A model generated the notes under the pieces. That model worked only from the letters and a program-made list of their open reading frames with translations, was not told the DNA's origin and made no database searches. A stretch of 8,927 nucleotides of DNA. It comes from an uncultured Phycisphaerales bacterium (GTDB lineage Bacteria; Planctomycetota; Phycisphaerae; Sedimentisphaerales; Anaerobacaceae). A program made the position numbers and the translations under genes. The stretch lies in assembly GCA_937868145.1 (NCBI GenBank), contig CALMMH010000238.1:1-8927 (forward strand). The letters run 5' to 3'. Positions 1 to 5,884 of this stretch are shown in pieces; the stretch's first letter is position 1, and each line of letters begins with the position of its first letter.

Positions 1-1415
1 AAGGGACGTTCCGTCCGGTTGACCTCGAGGATATTCTGTTGCCAGCAAAAATACCCGCCCAGTAGTACGGCGGCGACTCCGATCCATGGCAGGATGGTCC
101 CATATGCATCCGCGGACGGGCTCGGCCCCTTCACAAACCTGCCGATGCCCACCCCGGACGCGAGCGCGGCCACCCCGATGGTGAGACTTGCCAGGTGGAA
201 GCTCAGAGGAACTTGGTAGTGCGTAATTCCCCAGACGATGGTCAGAATCACGGGGATTGCCAGATCGAATGCGATCGCACCGATGAACAGAATCCTCTGA
301 ACCGCCAATGCCCGTTGCCGCAGTTCATCCACTTCGGGCTCACGCATCCAGACAACGAACACGGCCATCAAGAGAGCGCACAGCGGCAGGATAGGCAGAA
401 TGTAGTAGCTGCGTCGAGAGCCGGACACGCTGAAGAACAGAAACACAAGCACCGTGGCCCAGATCAGCCATCGCGTGTGGCCGTCGAGATGCTTCCTCCT
501 CTTGGCCAAGCCAATGAGGGCCAACACAAACAGGGGAGTCCAAGGCAGGAGAAGAATCGGAAGCTGGTAGAAGTACAAATAGATGGGACCCTTGTGGTCA
601 AACGGCTGGAAATAGCGGAGGATGTTCTCCTGGAAGACCAACGCCAAACCGCTGGACTGATAGCCCATGGGCTGTGTCAGAGAAGCATAGACGAAGGGAG
701 ACAGGTAGACAAGCAAGGCGAGCCCCAATGCTCCTATGTGCTTGATGCCAAAGAGGATGCGCCATCGCTTCTCCACGAGCATATCGGGCAAAATGATGAC
801 AACAGGAACGACTACCGCTGTCAACCCCTTGGTCAGGGCGCCGACGAAAGCAATCAGGTAGAAGACAAGCATGGCTGGGAAACCCAGCCGGTCGCGTCTC
901 GACCAGTACCAGGCGATCGCCAGCGTGATGGCCGCCAGATTCTCGGCTTCGGCCGTCCCTGTCCGGGACCAGAAAAGAAACGCATACATCGTCAGGAGGA
1001 GCCAGCCGGCGATCCTTCCGGTCTGGGCTGACCACAAACGGCTCCCGATCTTCACTGTCGCCCAGATGGCCGCCAACCCAGCCAGCGCGCTGGGCAGCCG
1101 GGTGGTCAGTTCGTTCCCTGTACCGGTCAACGCGACAATGGCCGCGCGAAACCAGTACGTCAGCAGCGGCTTGTCGAAATACGGCTCGCCTCCGATCGTG
1201 GGATGGAAGAAATCGCCCGTCAGGAACATCTCCCGTGTGACCTCCGCCCATCGCCCCTCGGCCGCCCACAGGCTGCGCCATCCCAGCCCCCCAAACAACA
1301 GGACTACCGTCGTCGACAGAAGCAGTGGCGTGCTCCACCTCCGAGCCGTACTGTCCGGTTTGCTGCAGACGACGACCCCAGGTTCAGCCGAGCAAACTCC
1401 GCTCCGATCACTCAC
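1..1415 (-). CDS. GT39/ArnT-like membrane glycosyltransferase (3' end outside window)
   Basis: Probable polytopic inner-membrane glycosyltransferase of the PMT/ArnT (GT39) superfamily, which moves a sugar from a polyprenyl-phosphate donor onto a lipid or protein. 471 residues are visible and the frame is open to the window edge; the family usually has about 500-600. The family's first-loop signature is clear: AEGRWAEVTREM (residues 52-63), then GGEPYFDKPLLTYW (75-88). FFSVSGSRRSYYILPILP (327-344) matches the later conserved segment. Many hydrophobic helices follow (about 30-45, 107-122, 134-150, 158-171, 181-215, 227-245, 284-303, 316-331, 337-356, 375-397, 403-424, 441-457). The first acid of the usual DE pair is Ala52; Glu53 remains. 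The GTG start at 1415-1413 overlaps the upstream TGA as GTGA and has a purine-rich SD (AGGAGAAGGA). Overlap with the PepSY lipoprotein gene means a shared transcript. The acceptor cannot be read from sequence. Confidence 0.85.
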   Translation of the reverse strand, partial: MSDRSGVCSAEPGVVVCSKPDSTARRWSTPLLLSTTVVLLFGGLGWRSLWAAEGRWAEVTREMFLTGDFFHPTIGGEPYFDKPLLTYWFRAAIVALTGTGNELTTRLPSALAGLAAIWATVKIGSRLWSAQTGRIAGWLLLTMYAFLFWSRTGTAEAENLAAITLAIAWYWSRRDRLGFPAMLVFYLIAFVGALTKGLTAVVVPVVIILPDMLVEKRWRILFGIKHIGALGLALLVYLSPFVYASLTQPMGYQSSGLALVFQENILRYFQPFDHKGPIYLYFYQLPILLLPWTPLFVLALIGLAKRRKHLDGHTRWLIWATVLVFLFFSVSGSRRSYYILPILPLCALLMAVFVVWMREPEVDELRQRALAVQRILFIGAIAFDLAIPVILTIVWGITHYQVPLSFHLASLTIGVAALASGVGIGRFVKGPSPSADAYGTILPWIGVAAVLLGGYFCWQQNILEVNRTERP

Positions 1416-1909
1416 TCCTTCTCCTCTTCGACGATCCGGCCGGCATCGGTCAGCTTCAGGGTGACCGCGTTGCCCTTCTTCGTGCCTTCCACCTCATAGA
1501 AGGTCTTGGCATTCTCGACTTCTCTGGAGGCTTTGAGTCCTGCGGCTGAGCCGAAGTACTTTTCGGCCGCGGCCCGAACTGCCGCCGGTAGGGAGGCGTA
1601 AGGAACGCTCTCCTCGGTCGTCAGCACCGTGCCGTCACCGGCGACGTCGTACTCCACGTTCTTTTCACCCACCGTGGCCTCAACATCGTAGACTACCCTG
1701 CCGTCCACTTCTTCCTTCTCGATTTTCTTGATCTCCCCCCCAGCGATCAACTTCTCGATGGCGATGCGGGCAGGCTCGGGAACCGCCGACAGCGGCATCT
1801 GCTGGGCAGACGCATCTTTCTCCGCCTCCACTCTCGACAGGGCGCCGCAGCCCGATATGCCGGCGATCAACGCGGCAACCAGCGTACACTCCAGAACACG
1901 ATTTCGCAT
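1412..1909 (-). CDS. Lipoprotein with two PepSY-like repeats
   Basis: 165-residue exported lipoprotein. Residues 1-20 form a signal peptide (MRNR, then a hydrophobic stretch), ending in lipobox ISGC with the lipidated Cys at 21. The mature part holds two similar PepSY-like units. One is about 45-97 (helix PEPARIAIEKLI, then strands with VYDVEATV and VEYDVAGDGTVL). The other is about 104-162 (helix LPAAVRAAAEKYFG, then TFYEVEGTKKG and VTLKLTDAGRIV). PepSY-like domains are small periplasmic or extracellular modules linked to inhibition or sensing; their exact role here is unknown. An earlier in-frame start at 2017 was rejected, because the ATG at 1909 has a strong SD (AAAGGAGCAGGAGA) and places the signal peptide correctly. 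The gene overlaps the GT39 gene by 4 nt and diverges from the two-component operon. Operator-like repeats lie upstream at 1951-1971 and 2052-2071. Confidence 0.88.
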   Translation of the reverse strand: MRNRVLECTLVAALIAGISGCGALSRVEAEKDASAQQMPLSAVPEPARIAIEKLIAGGEIKKIEKEEVDGRVVYDVEATVGEKNVEYDVAGDGTVLTTEESVPYASLPAAVRAAAEKYFGSAAGLKASREVENAKTFYEVEGTKKGNAVTLKLTDAGRIVEEEKE

Positions 1910-1950
1910 TCTCCTGCTCCTTTCGATTCTGTATGACACTTTCGGCGAAC

Positions 1951-1971
1951 GAACCTGAACAGAACCTGAAC
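1951..1971 (-). promoter_or_regulatory. Tandem response-regulator box A upstream of PepSY/GT39 operon
   Basis: Read on the minus strand, two perfect copies of GTTCAGGTTC start 11 bp apart, separated by one T. One helical turn between direct repeats is the usual layout for OmpR/PhoB/PmrA-family dimers. The box ends 41 bp before the PepSY start codon. No good -10 sits 9 bp after the proximal TTCAGG here, unlike boxes B and C. A weak TCATAC lies 17 bp downstream. The box may therefore use a different spacing or act as a secondary or repressing site. Confidence 0.6.
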
Positions 1972-2039
1972 GGGCGGACCTCATTACTGATGACAGAGAC
2001 CGCCTCAGCCCGACCAACAGCCGCCTCGTGATTCTGCGA

Positions 2040-2071
2040 AGTGTACCGTTCGAACCTTAACGGAACATGAG
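2040..2071 (-). promoter_or_regulatory. Tandem response-regulator box B with -10-like hexamer toward PepSY gene
   Basis: On the minus strand, 2071-2052 matches box A at 16 of 20 positions; the proximal half is TTAAGGTTC and the distal half is degenerate (CATGTTC). Exactly 9 nt after the proximal TTAAGG comes TACACT (2045-2040), a -10-like hexamer at the same spacing as TATAAT in box C. This would start a PepSY/GT39 transcript near 2033, with a leader of about 125 nt that includes box A. TTAAG-type half-sites resemble the published PmrA/QseB-style consensus; that link is inference. Confidence 0.5.
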
Positions 2072-2108
2072 AATGGGTAATCGGATTCAGAAATAAGAGA
2101 AATATGTG

Positions 2109-2148
2109 TTGACCACCGTTTGACCGTTCGCTGCCAAGCAGATACAAT
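2109..2148 (+). promoter_or_regulatory. Sigma70-like promoter of the two-component operon
   Basis: TTGACC (2120-2125), a 17-bp spacer and TACAAT (2143-2148) make a near-consensus vegetative promoter, with a predicted start near 2155 and a leader of about 80 nt. A second TTGACC stands 11 bp upstream (2109-2114). This could be chance, or a further half-site pair with the same 11-bp period. Box B ends 37 bp upstream of the first TTGACC, which would allow autoregulation. Confidence 0.55.
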
Positions 2149-2179
2149 GAACGCACCTTCGTGCTGGGGTACAAGAAGC

Positions 2180-2218
2180 ATGGATCGGGATCTCAAAGAG
2201 CGTTGCCTACGGGCGTAA
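2180..2218 (+). other. Possible 12-codon leader ORF
   Basis: ATG at 2180 to TAA at 2216-2218 encodes MDRDLKERCLRA. It lies in the predicted leader of the response regulator mRNA and ends 18 nt before the regulator's ATG. It is preceded by the purine-rich AAGAAG. The regulator itself has only a weak SD, with TAAGGA 15 nt upstream, so translational coupling is conceivable. An ORF this short occurs easily by chance. Confidence 0.15.
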
Positions 2219-2236
2219 GGACTTGCTGGCTGGAAC

Positions 2237-2917
2237 ATGAGAGTACTAATCATCGAAGATGAAGCCAGACTGGCGCGTAACATCGCCAAGGCGCTCAAGG
2301 AAACCAGGTCGTATGCCGTGGACATTTCCACCGATGGCGAGGACGGCCGGCACCAGGCATTCTCGAACCCATACGACCTGATCGTTCTCGATCTGATGTT
2401 ACCCAAGGTAGGTGGGCTGGAGATCCTCGCGAGCCTGCGACGGGAAGGGAATCGCGTCCCGGTCCTCATCCTCACCGCGAGGGACGCCACGCAGGACATC
2501 ATCCAGGGGCTGGACTCGGGCTGCGACGACTACATGACCAAACCCTTCGATATGGGCGAGTTCCTGGCTCGATGCAAGGCCCTTGTGCGTCGAACGTACG
2601 ACCGTCCCGATCCGGTTGTGCGCGTCGGCGAGTTGTCGGTGGACACGTCCAGCCGCATCGTCACCCTCCGAGGGCGTCGCATCTCGTTGCGCGCCATGGA
2701 GTATCGCCTCCTGGAGTATCTCGTACTGCGGGCAGGTCAGATCGTCAGCAAGGCCGAGATCCTGGAGCACCTCTACGATTTCAACGCCGAGAGTTTCTCC
2801 AACGTTATCGAGGTCCATATTTCCGCTCTGCGGAGAAGACTGGATACGGGTTCCCCGCACGCCCTGATTCACACCGTTCGCGGCCAGGGATATGTGATCG
2901 AGGAGACGCCGGCGTGA
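2237..2917 (+). CDS. OmpR/PhoB-family response regulator
   Basis: 226-residue DNA-binding response regulator of normal family length. The receiver domain spans about 1-115 with all key residues: the acidic cluster E7-D8-E9, phosphoacceptor Asp52 (IVLDLMLP), Thr80 (LILTA) and Lys102 (MTKPF). The C-terminal winged-helix domain spans about 127-223: GELSVDTSSR (131-140) opens it, SNVIEVHISALRRRLD (188-203) is the recognition-helix region, and IHTVRGQGYV (211-220) is the wing. The SNxxEVHI pattern recalls PmrA/QseB/TctD-type regulators, which fits the TTCAGG-type tandem boxes nearby. The ATG at 2237 gives the standard N-terminus MRVLIIEDE; its SD is weak. The stop overlaps the kinase GTG start by 4 nt (GTGA), so the pair is co-translated. 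The kinase downstream is presumably its partner. Confidence 0.95.
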   Translation: MRVLIIEDEARLARNIAKALKETRSYAVDISTDGEDGRHQAFSNPYDLIVLDLMLPKVGGLEILASLRREGNRVPVLILTARDATQDIIQGLDSGCDDYMTKPFDMGEFLARCKALVRRTYDRPDPVVRVGELSVDTSSRIVTLRGRRISLRAMEYRLLEYLVLRAGQIVSKAEILEHLYDFNAESFSNVIEVHISALRRRLDTGSPHALIHTVRGQGYVIEETPA

Positions 2918-4341
2918 GATCCCTGTCGATCAAACTGCAGTTGTCGCTGATGGTGTCGTTTCTCGCCTTGGTTATTGTCGCAGTTCTGTCCATCGTGGCT
3001 TATATCAAATTCGAAGAGTCCCTATTGGGCAACATCGACACCACGCTGCGATACATGGGGGGGGCGATTCGGGCCGAGCTTGAGGAAAAGGGGGTGCCCC
3101 CGGAGAATCGTGAAGCCGCATTCCGGGCCATTACGGGACACGACGCTTCCGGACATCCCAGTCAGTGCCACATTTGGATGGAAGGGAGCGAGGAGGACCT
3201 GTTTACCAGCGATTCTCCCGGTGCGTCATTGGCTCCCGGGCTCCTTCACCCGCCGGCGGAAGAACGGCCTGATGTGGGAGACCTCAGTCTGTTCAACATC
3301 GCCGGCGTCACAGAGTCGCGCGCAAAGTCCGGTCTTCGTGCCCTGTGGATGCGTCGGGCCTTGCAGGGACAGGTCGTGAATATCCTCGTGGCTCGCCCCA
3401 GCGGTCAACTGTATTACGAGTTGGAGGAGTTCCTTCGACTGCTGCTGGTGTCGGGAGGCAGCGTAACGCTCATCGTTCTGTTGCTGGTGCCGAGAATTGT
3501 CTCCTGGGGGCTGCGGTCGGTCACCTATGCGGGCAAGCAATTGGGACAGATAACGCACCGCAATCTCGCGCAGGACAGCATGATGACGGGCAGTGTACCC
3601 GCGGAATTGGGCCCTTTCAAATCCGCCTTGGACGGAATGCTCGGCCGTATGAACGAGGCGATGCGGCAGCAGGAGCGGCTCACCGCTGATGTCGCACACG
3701 AGTTGCGCACGCCTCTGGCAGTCATCACAAGTACGCTTCAGATTCTCCGAATGCAACCTCGGACGACCACGGAATATGAAGAAGGCGTGGATGATGCGCT
3801 CCAGGATCTTCGTCGCATGGCGCAACTGGTGGGACAGCTCCTCACCCTGGCGAGATTGGACGCCGTGGATAAGATTCCTGATCCGGTGGAAGTCCGCCTG
3901 GATATCCTGCTGGAGTCTCTGGCGGAGGTTTTCGCTGATCGCGCCGAACAACAAGGAGCAAGCGTGGTCTACACCCGTAGCGAGGCGGTTTGCGTCCAAG
4001 GGGACGAGGCAGAACTCCGACAGCTTTTCACCAATCTGATCGAGAACGCATTGCGATATGGGCCGCAGAATGGAATGGTCTGCATCGCCTTGCAGGACGG
4101 GCCGAGTCCGTGGGTGACTGTGTGTGTGCATGACCGGGGAGGGGCAATTCCGCCGGAAGTCCTCCCTCACCTGTTTGACCGCTTCTATCGAGGCGATTCT
4201 TCGCGATCCCAGGCATCCGGCGGCACCGGTCTCGGTTTGGCCATCGTACGCGAGATTGTTCTGCGTCACCACGGGGATATCGTCATCACCTCCGATCCAC
4301 ACACCGGCACTACAGTCACCGTCCGTCTGCCCCGTAAGTAG
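2914..4341 (+). CDS. Membrane sensor histidine kinase
   Basis: 475-residue sensor kinase. The GTG at 2914 overlaps the regulator's TGA; the frame stays open further upstream to 2572, but that part lies inside the regulator gene. Layout: TM1 about 9-31, a periplasmic sensor of about 140 residues (32-173) that I do not recognise, TM2 about 174-195, a HAMP-like linker (about 196-252), then the dimerisation/phosphotransfer domain with the H-box RLTADVAHELRTPLAVI (phosphoacceptor His262). ATPase motifs: N-box LFTNLIENALRYG (Asn374, Asn378), G1 region VHDRGGAIPPE (Asp407), F-box LFDRFYRG and G2 GGTGLGLAIV (436-445). In G1 the usual DxGxG reads DRGGA, so the last Gly is Ala; all other core residues are present. 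Architecture and length resemble QseC/PmrB-type kinases. The signal sensed is unknown. Confidence 0.93.
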   Translation: MRSLSIKLQLSLMVSFLALVIVAVLSIVAYIKFEESLLGNIDTTLRYMGGAIRAELEEKGVPPENREAAFRAITGHDASGHPSQCHIWMEGSEEDLFTSDSPGASLAPGLLHPPAEERPDVGDLSLFNIAGVTESRAKSGLRALWMRRALQGQVVNILVARPSGQLYYELEEFLRLLLVSGGSVTLIVLLLVPRIVSWGLRSVTYAGKQLGQITHRNLAQDSMMTGSVPAELGPFKSALDGMLGRMNEAMRQQERLTADVAHELRTPLAVITSTLQILRMQPRTTTEYEEGVDDALQDLRRMAQLVGQLLTLARLDAVDKIPDPVEVRLDILLESLAEVFADRAEQQGASVVYTRSEAVCVQGDEAELRQLFTNLIENALRYGPQNGMVCIALQDGPSPWVTVCVHDRGGAIPPEVLPHLFDRFYRGDSSRSQASGGTGLGLAIVREIVLRHHGDIVITSDPHTGTTVTVRLPRK

Positions 4342-4389
4342 AGCCACGTACAATCTGTTTTTTGTCCCGTTCCGCCTCTGGGTGATTTC

Positions 4390-4421
4390 TTCAGGTTCTC
4401 TTCAGGTGCCGAGGGTATAAT
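4390..4421 (+). promoter_or_regulatory. Tandem response-regulator box C and -10 of the phosphoesterase gene
   Basis: TTCAGGTTC (4390-4398) and TTCAGGTGC (4401-4409) start 11 bp apart and match minus-strand box A at 18 of 20 positions. A perfect TATAAT follows at 4416-4421, 9 bp after the proximal TTCAGG. There is no separate -35 element; the box takes its place, as in class II promoters activated by OmpR/PhoB-family regulators. Predicted transcription start is near 4428, leaving a leader of about 175 nt before the phosphoesterase ATG. The site begins 48 nt after the kinase stop codon, so it separates this gene from the two-component operon. Confidence 0.65.
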
Positions 4422-4493
4422 AAGGATGTAATATGTTCCGATGACATGAGCTTTCTCGAGGGGGCTTCTGAAAGACCGCGTCTGGAACGGGGG

Positions 4494-4631
4494 ATGGGTA
4501 TGAAAAGCCTGACGAACAGCCTGAGACGAGCGTGGGGCTGCTGGTGCAACCTGTGGCAATTCCGTAGTCCGACGGCAGTCGACAAGGAGAAGGGTGACGT
4601 ACCATGCACGATGTCTGCGAACCAAGCCTGA
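4494..4631 (+). CDS. Possible 45-residue small ORF ahead of the phosphoesterase
   Basis: ATG at 4494 (or ATG at 4500), preceded by the purine-rich GGAACGGGGG, opens a 45-codon frame. The product begins MGMKSLTNSLRRAWGCWCNL and is basic and tryptophan/cysteine-rich in its first half. It lies in the leader predicted from box C and overlaps the phosphoesterase start by 28 nt in another frame. That would suit a leader peptide or translational coupling. The phosphoesterase has its own strong SD inside this ORF, so the ORF may equally be untranslated. No family is recognised. Confidence 0.3.
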   Translation: MGMKSLTNSLRRAWGCWCNLWQFRSPTAVDKEKGDVPCTMSANQA

Positions 4632-5488
4632 ACAGACGACAACTCATCGCGGGGGGACTGGCCCTCGCGGCCGGTGTGGTGACGCTGGGGCCAGGCCGGG
4701 TCCTGGGCGAGGACAGGGATGAATGCACCCGATGGGCATTTCTCTCCGACACGCACGTCGCACCCGATCCCGACCATCGCTATCGTGGTTTCTGCCCCTA
4801 TCGCAATCTGCAAGAGATCGTCGGGCAAATCGCATATAATCCTCCGCACGGCGTGGTCATCACGGGCGACCTGGCCTGGAAGAACGGCGAAACCAAGTCC
4901 TATGAGAATCTCAAAACGCTGCTGGTCCCAATGAGCACACAGCGACCCGTCTGCCTGGGGCTGGGCAACCACGACGACCGCATGGATTTCTCCTGGGTGT
5001 TTGGGCGGCCCCTTGACAACGGCGGGATCGTTCCGGACAAGCACATCGCGGCCACGGTCGCCGGTCCCATGAGACTGATTGTCCTCGACAGTCTTCTCCT
5101 CGACAGGGCCGAAGGCCTGCTTGGCCAGTCACAACGGATGTGGCTGAAGACGTTCCTGAATGCGTCCGATGACAGGCCCACGATCTTGTTCTTCCATCAC
5201 CGGCCCAAGATCGACCTGTTGGACACCCCGCGTCTGTTCGAGATCATCGGGCCGATGACAAAGGTCAAAGCCGTAGTCTACGGGCACTCACACGAATTCA
5301 GGTTCTCCGAATACAACGGCATCCACATGATCAATCTGCCGGCGACGGGTTTCAACATGTCGGGCAGTCAGCCGGTGGGCTGGGTGGAAGCCAGACTCAC
5401 GGAGAGAGCAGGCGAGTTCACCCTGCACGCCCTCAGCGGCAATCGCAAGATGGACGGCTGCTCCGAACGTTTGTGCTGGAGAGCGTAG
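4604..5488 (+). CDS. Tat-exported calcineurin-like metallophosphoesterase
   Basis: 294-residue phosphoesterase of the calcineurin-like (class III cyclic-nucleotide phosphodiesterase/Icc-like) superfamily. The N-terminus carries a twin-arginine signal, NRRQLIAGG at 10-18, then a hydrophobic run to about 29 and a likely cleavage near 30-36, so the enzyme should be periplasmic or exported. All dimetal motifs are present in order: SDTH (Asp49, His51), GDLAW (Asp89), GNHDD (Asn122, His123), FFHHRP (His198 or His199) and GHSH (His228, His230). Metallophosphoesterases of this type hydrolyse phosphodiesters or phosphomonoesters; the substrate cannot be assigned. The ATG at 4604 has a strong SD (AAGGAGAAGGG). 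The box C/TATAAT promoter upstream suggests control by the neighbouring two-component system. An envelope phosphate-containing substrate would fit that context but is speculation. Confidence 0.9.
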   Translation: MHDVCEPSLNRRQLIAGGLALAAGVVTLGPGRVLGEDRDECTRWAFLSDTHVAPDPDHRYRGFCPYRNLQEIVGQIAYNPPHGVVITGDLAWKNGETKSYENLKTLLVPMSTQRPVCLGLGNHDDRMDFSWVFGRPLDNGGIVPDKHIAATVAGPMRLIVLDSLLLDRAEGLLGQSQRMWLKTFLNASDDRPTILFFHHRPKIDLLDTPRLFEIIGPMTKVKAVVYGHSHEFRFSEYNGIHMINLPATGFNMSGSQPVGWVEARLTERAGEFTLHALSGNRKMDGCSERLCWRA

Positions 5489-5519
5489 CCTGGGCGCGGT
5501 CCGGGAGATTTGCACAACA

Positions 5520-5804
5520 GGGGGGCAGGACGCGGAGGGCCAACTCGACCACTACAAAGGAGCGACGGTCTTCACCGTGATCTGCCTGATCTTCACGGAA
5601 CACACCCGACGCCATGCCGTTCGAATCCGTCAGAGTCCCTGGTATCACAAGGACGAGCCGACCTTCGCCGACGCGATCGCCGCCGTGCGTCGACTCTTCT
5701 GGCAGGAAACCCTTTTCCACGACCCTCCCTATGACAGGATGCTCAAAAACCTATCCCCGAAGCTCAGGAACTGGATGCTCGACCAACTCACCCAAGCCGC
5801 CTGA
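5520..5804 (+). pseudogene. C-terminal remnant of a transposase
   Basis: An open frame of 94 codons ending at TGA 5802-5804, with no convincing start codon or SD. The segments PWYHKDEPTFADAIAAVRR and LSPKLRNWMLDQLTQAA resemble the C-terminal tail of DDE transposases (IS4/IS701-like) common in Planctomycetota, which often have W-Y-x-K-x-E-P-[ST]-F-A-D followed by an ..RR helix. The catalytic DDE core is absent, so this is a fragment. It begins within about 35 bp of the phosphoesterase stop and ends about 80 bp before the point where the alcohol dehydrogenase loses its family-like sequence. It is probably the right-hand end of an element that disrupted that gene. The family assignment is from memory of motifs only. 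Confidence 0.55.
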
Positions 5805-5884
5805 CCTCCGAAAACGGCAAAAGTCGAGGTGCGGTCTCATTCGATTCCTTTCGCGAGGTTCGTTCACACTATCAGGCTTGCGGG
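5805..5884. mobile_element. Probable terminal segment of the inserted element
   Basis: About 80 bp between the transposase-remnant stop and the last codon that still looks like alcohol dehydrogenase (Ile249, 5887-5885). It contains CGAAAACGGCAAAAGTCGAG just after the transposase stop and codes for nothing recognisable. By position it should hold the element's right end and the insertion junction. The other end is not visible, so no inverted-repeat pair or target duplication can be confirmed. Confidence 0.35.

Larger units (their letters stand above)
1910..2236. other. Divergent regulatory region
   Basis: A 327-bp gap between the minus-strand PepSY/GT39 operon and the plus-strand two-component operon. 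It contains two tandem-repeat operator candidates (1951-1971 and 2052-2071, both oriented toward the PepSY gene), a good sigma70-like promoter for the regulator (2109-2148), and a 12-codon ORF (2180-2218). No convincing protein gene was seen; ORFs crossing it are extensions of neighbouring frames. Confidence 0.7.

Noticed and set aside
195..1031. Long plus-strand ORF (278 codons)
   Set aside because: Antisense shadow of the GT39-like gene; very rich in Q, R, D and H with no domain, while the opposite strand has strong family motifs.
598..1338. Minus-strand ORF of 246 codons in the GT39 region
   Set aside because: Wrong frame of the same strand; the frame starting at GTG 1415 gives a membrane protein with GT39 motifs.
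2572..2913. 114-codon N-terminal extension of the kinase frame
   Set aside because: It lies inside the response regulator gene and encodes low-quality Arg/Pro/Ser-rich sequence; the GTG at 2914 fits the GTGA overlap and the first membrane helix.
3226..4353. Minus-strand ORF of 375 codons
   Set aside because: Antisense shadow of the histidine kinase; no recognisable domain.
4391..5044. Minus-strand ORF of 217 codons
   Set aside because: Shadow of the phosphoesterase gene, whose metal-binding motifs on the plus strand are unmistakable.
5296..5306. Single TTCAGGTTCTC match to the operator half-site
   Set aside because: It is inside the phosphoesterase coding region and has no second half-site 11 bp away.
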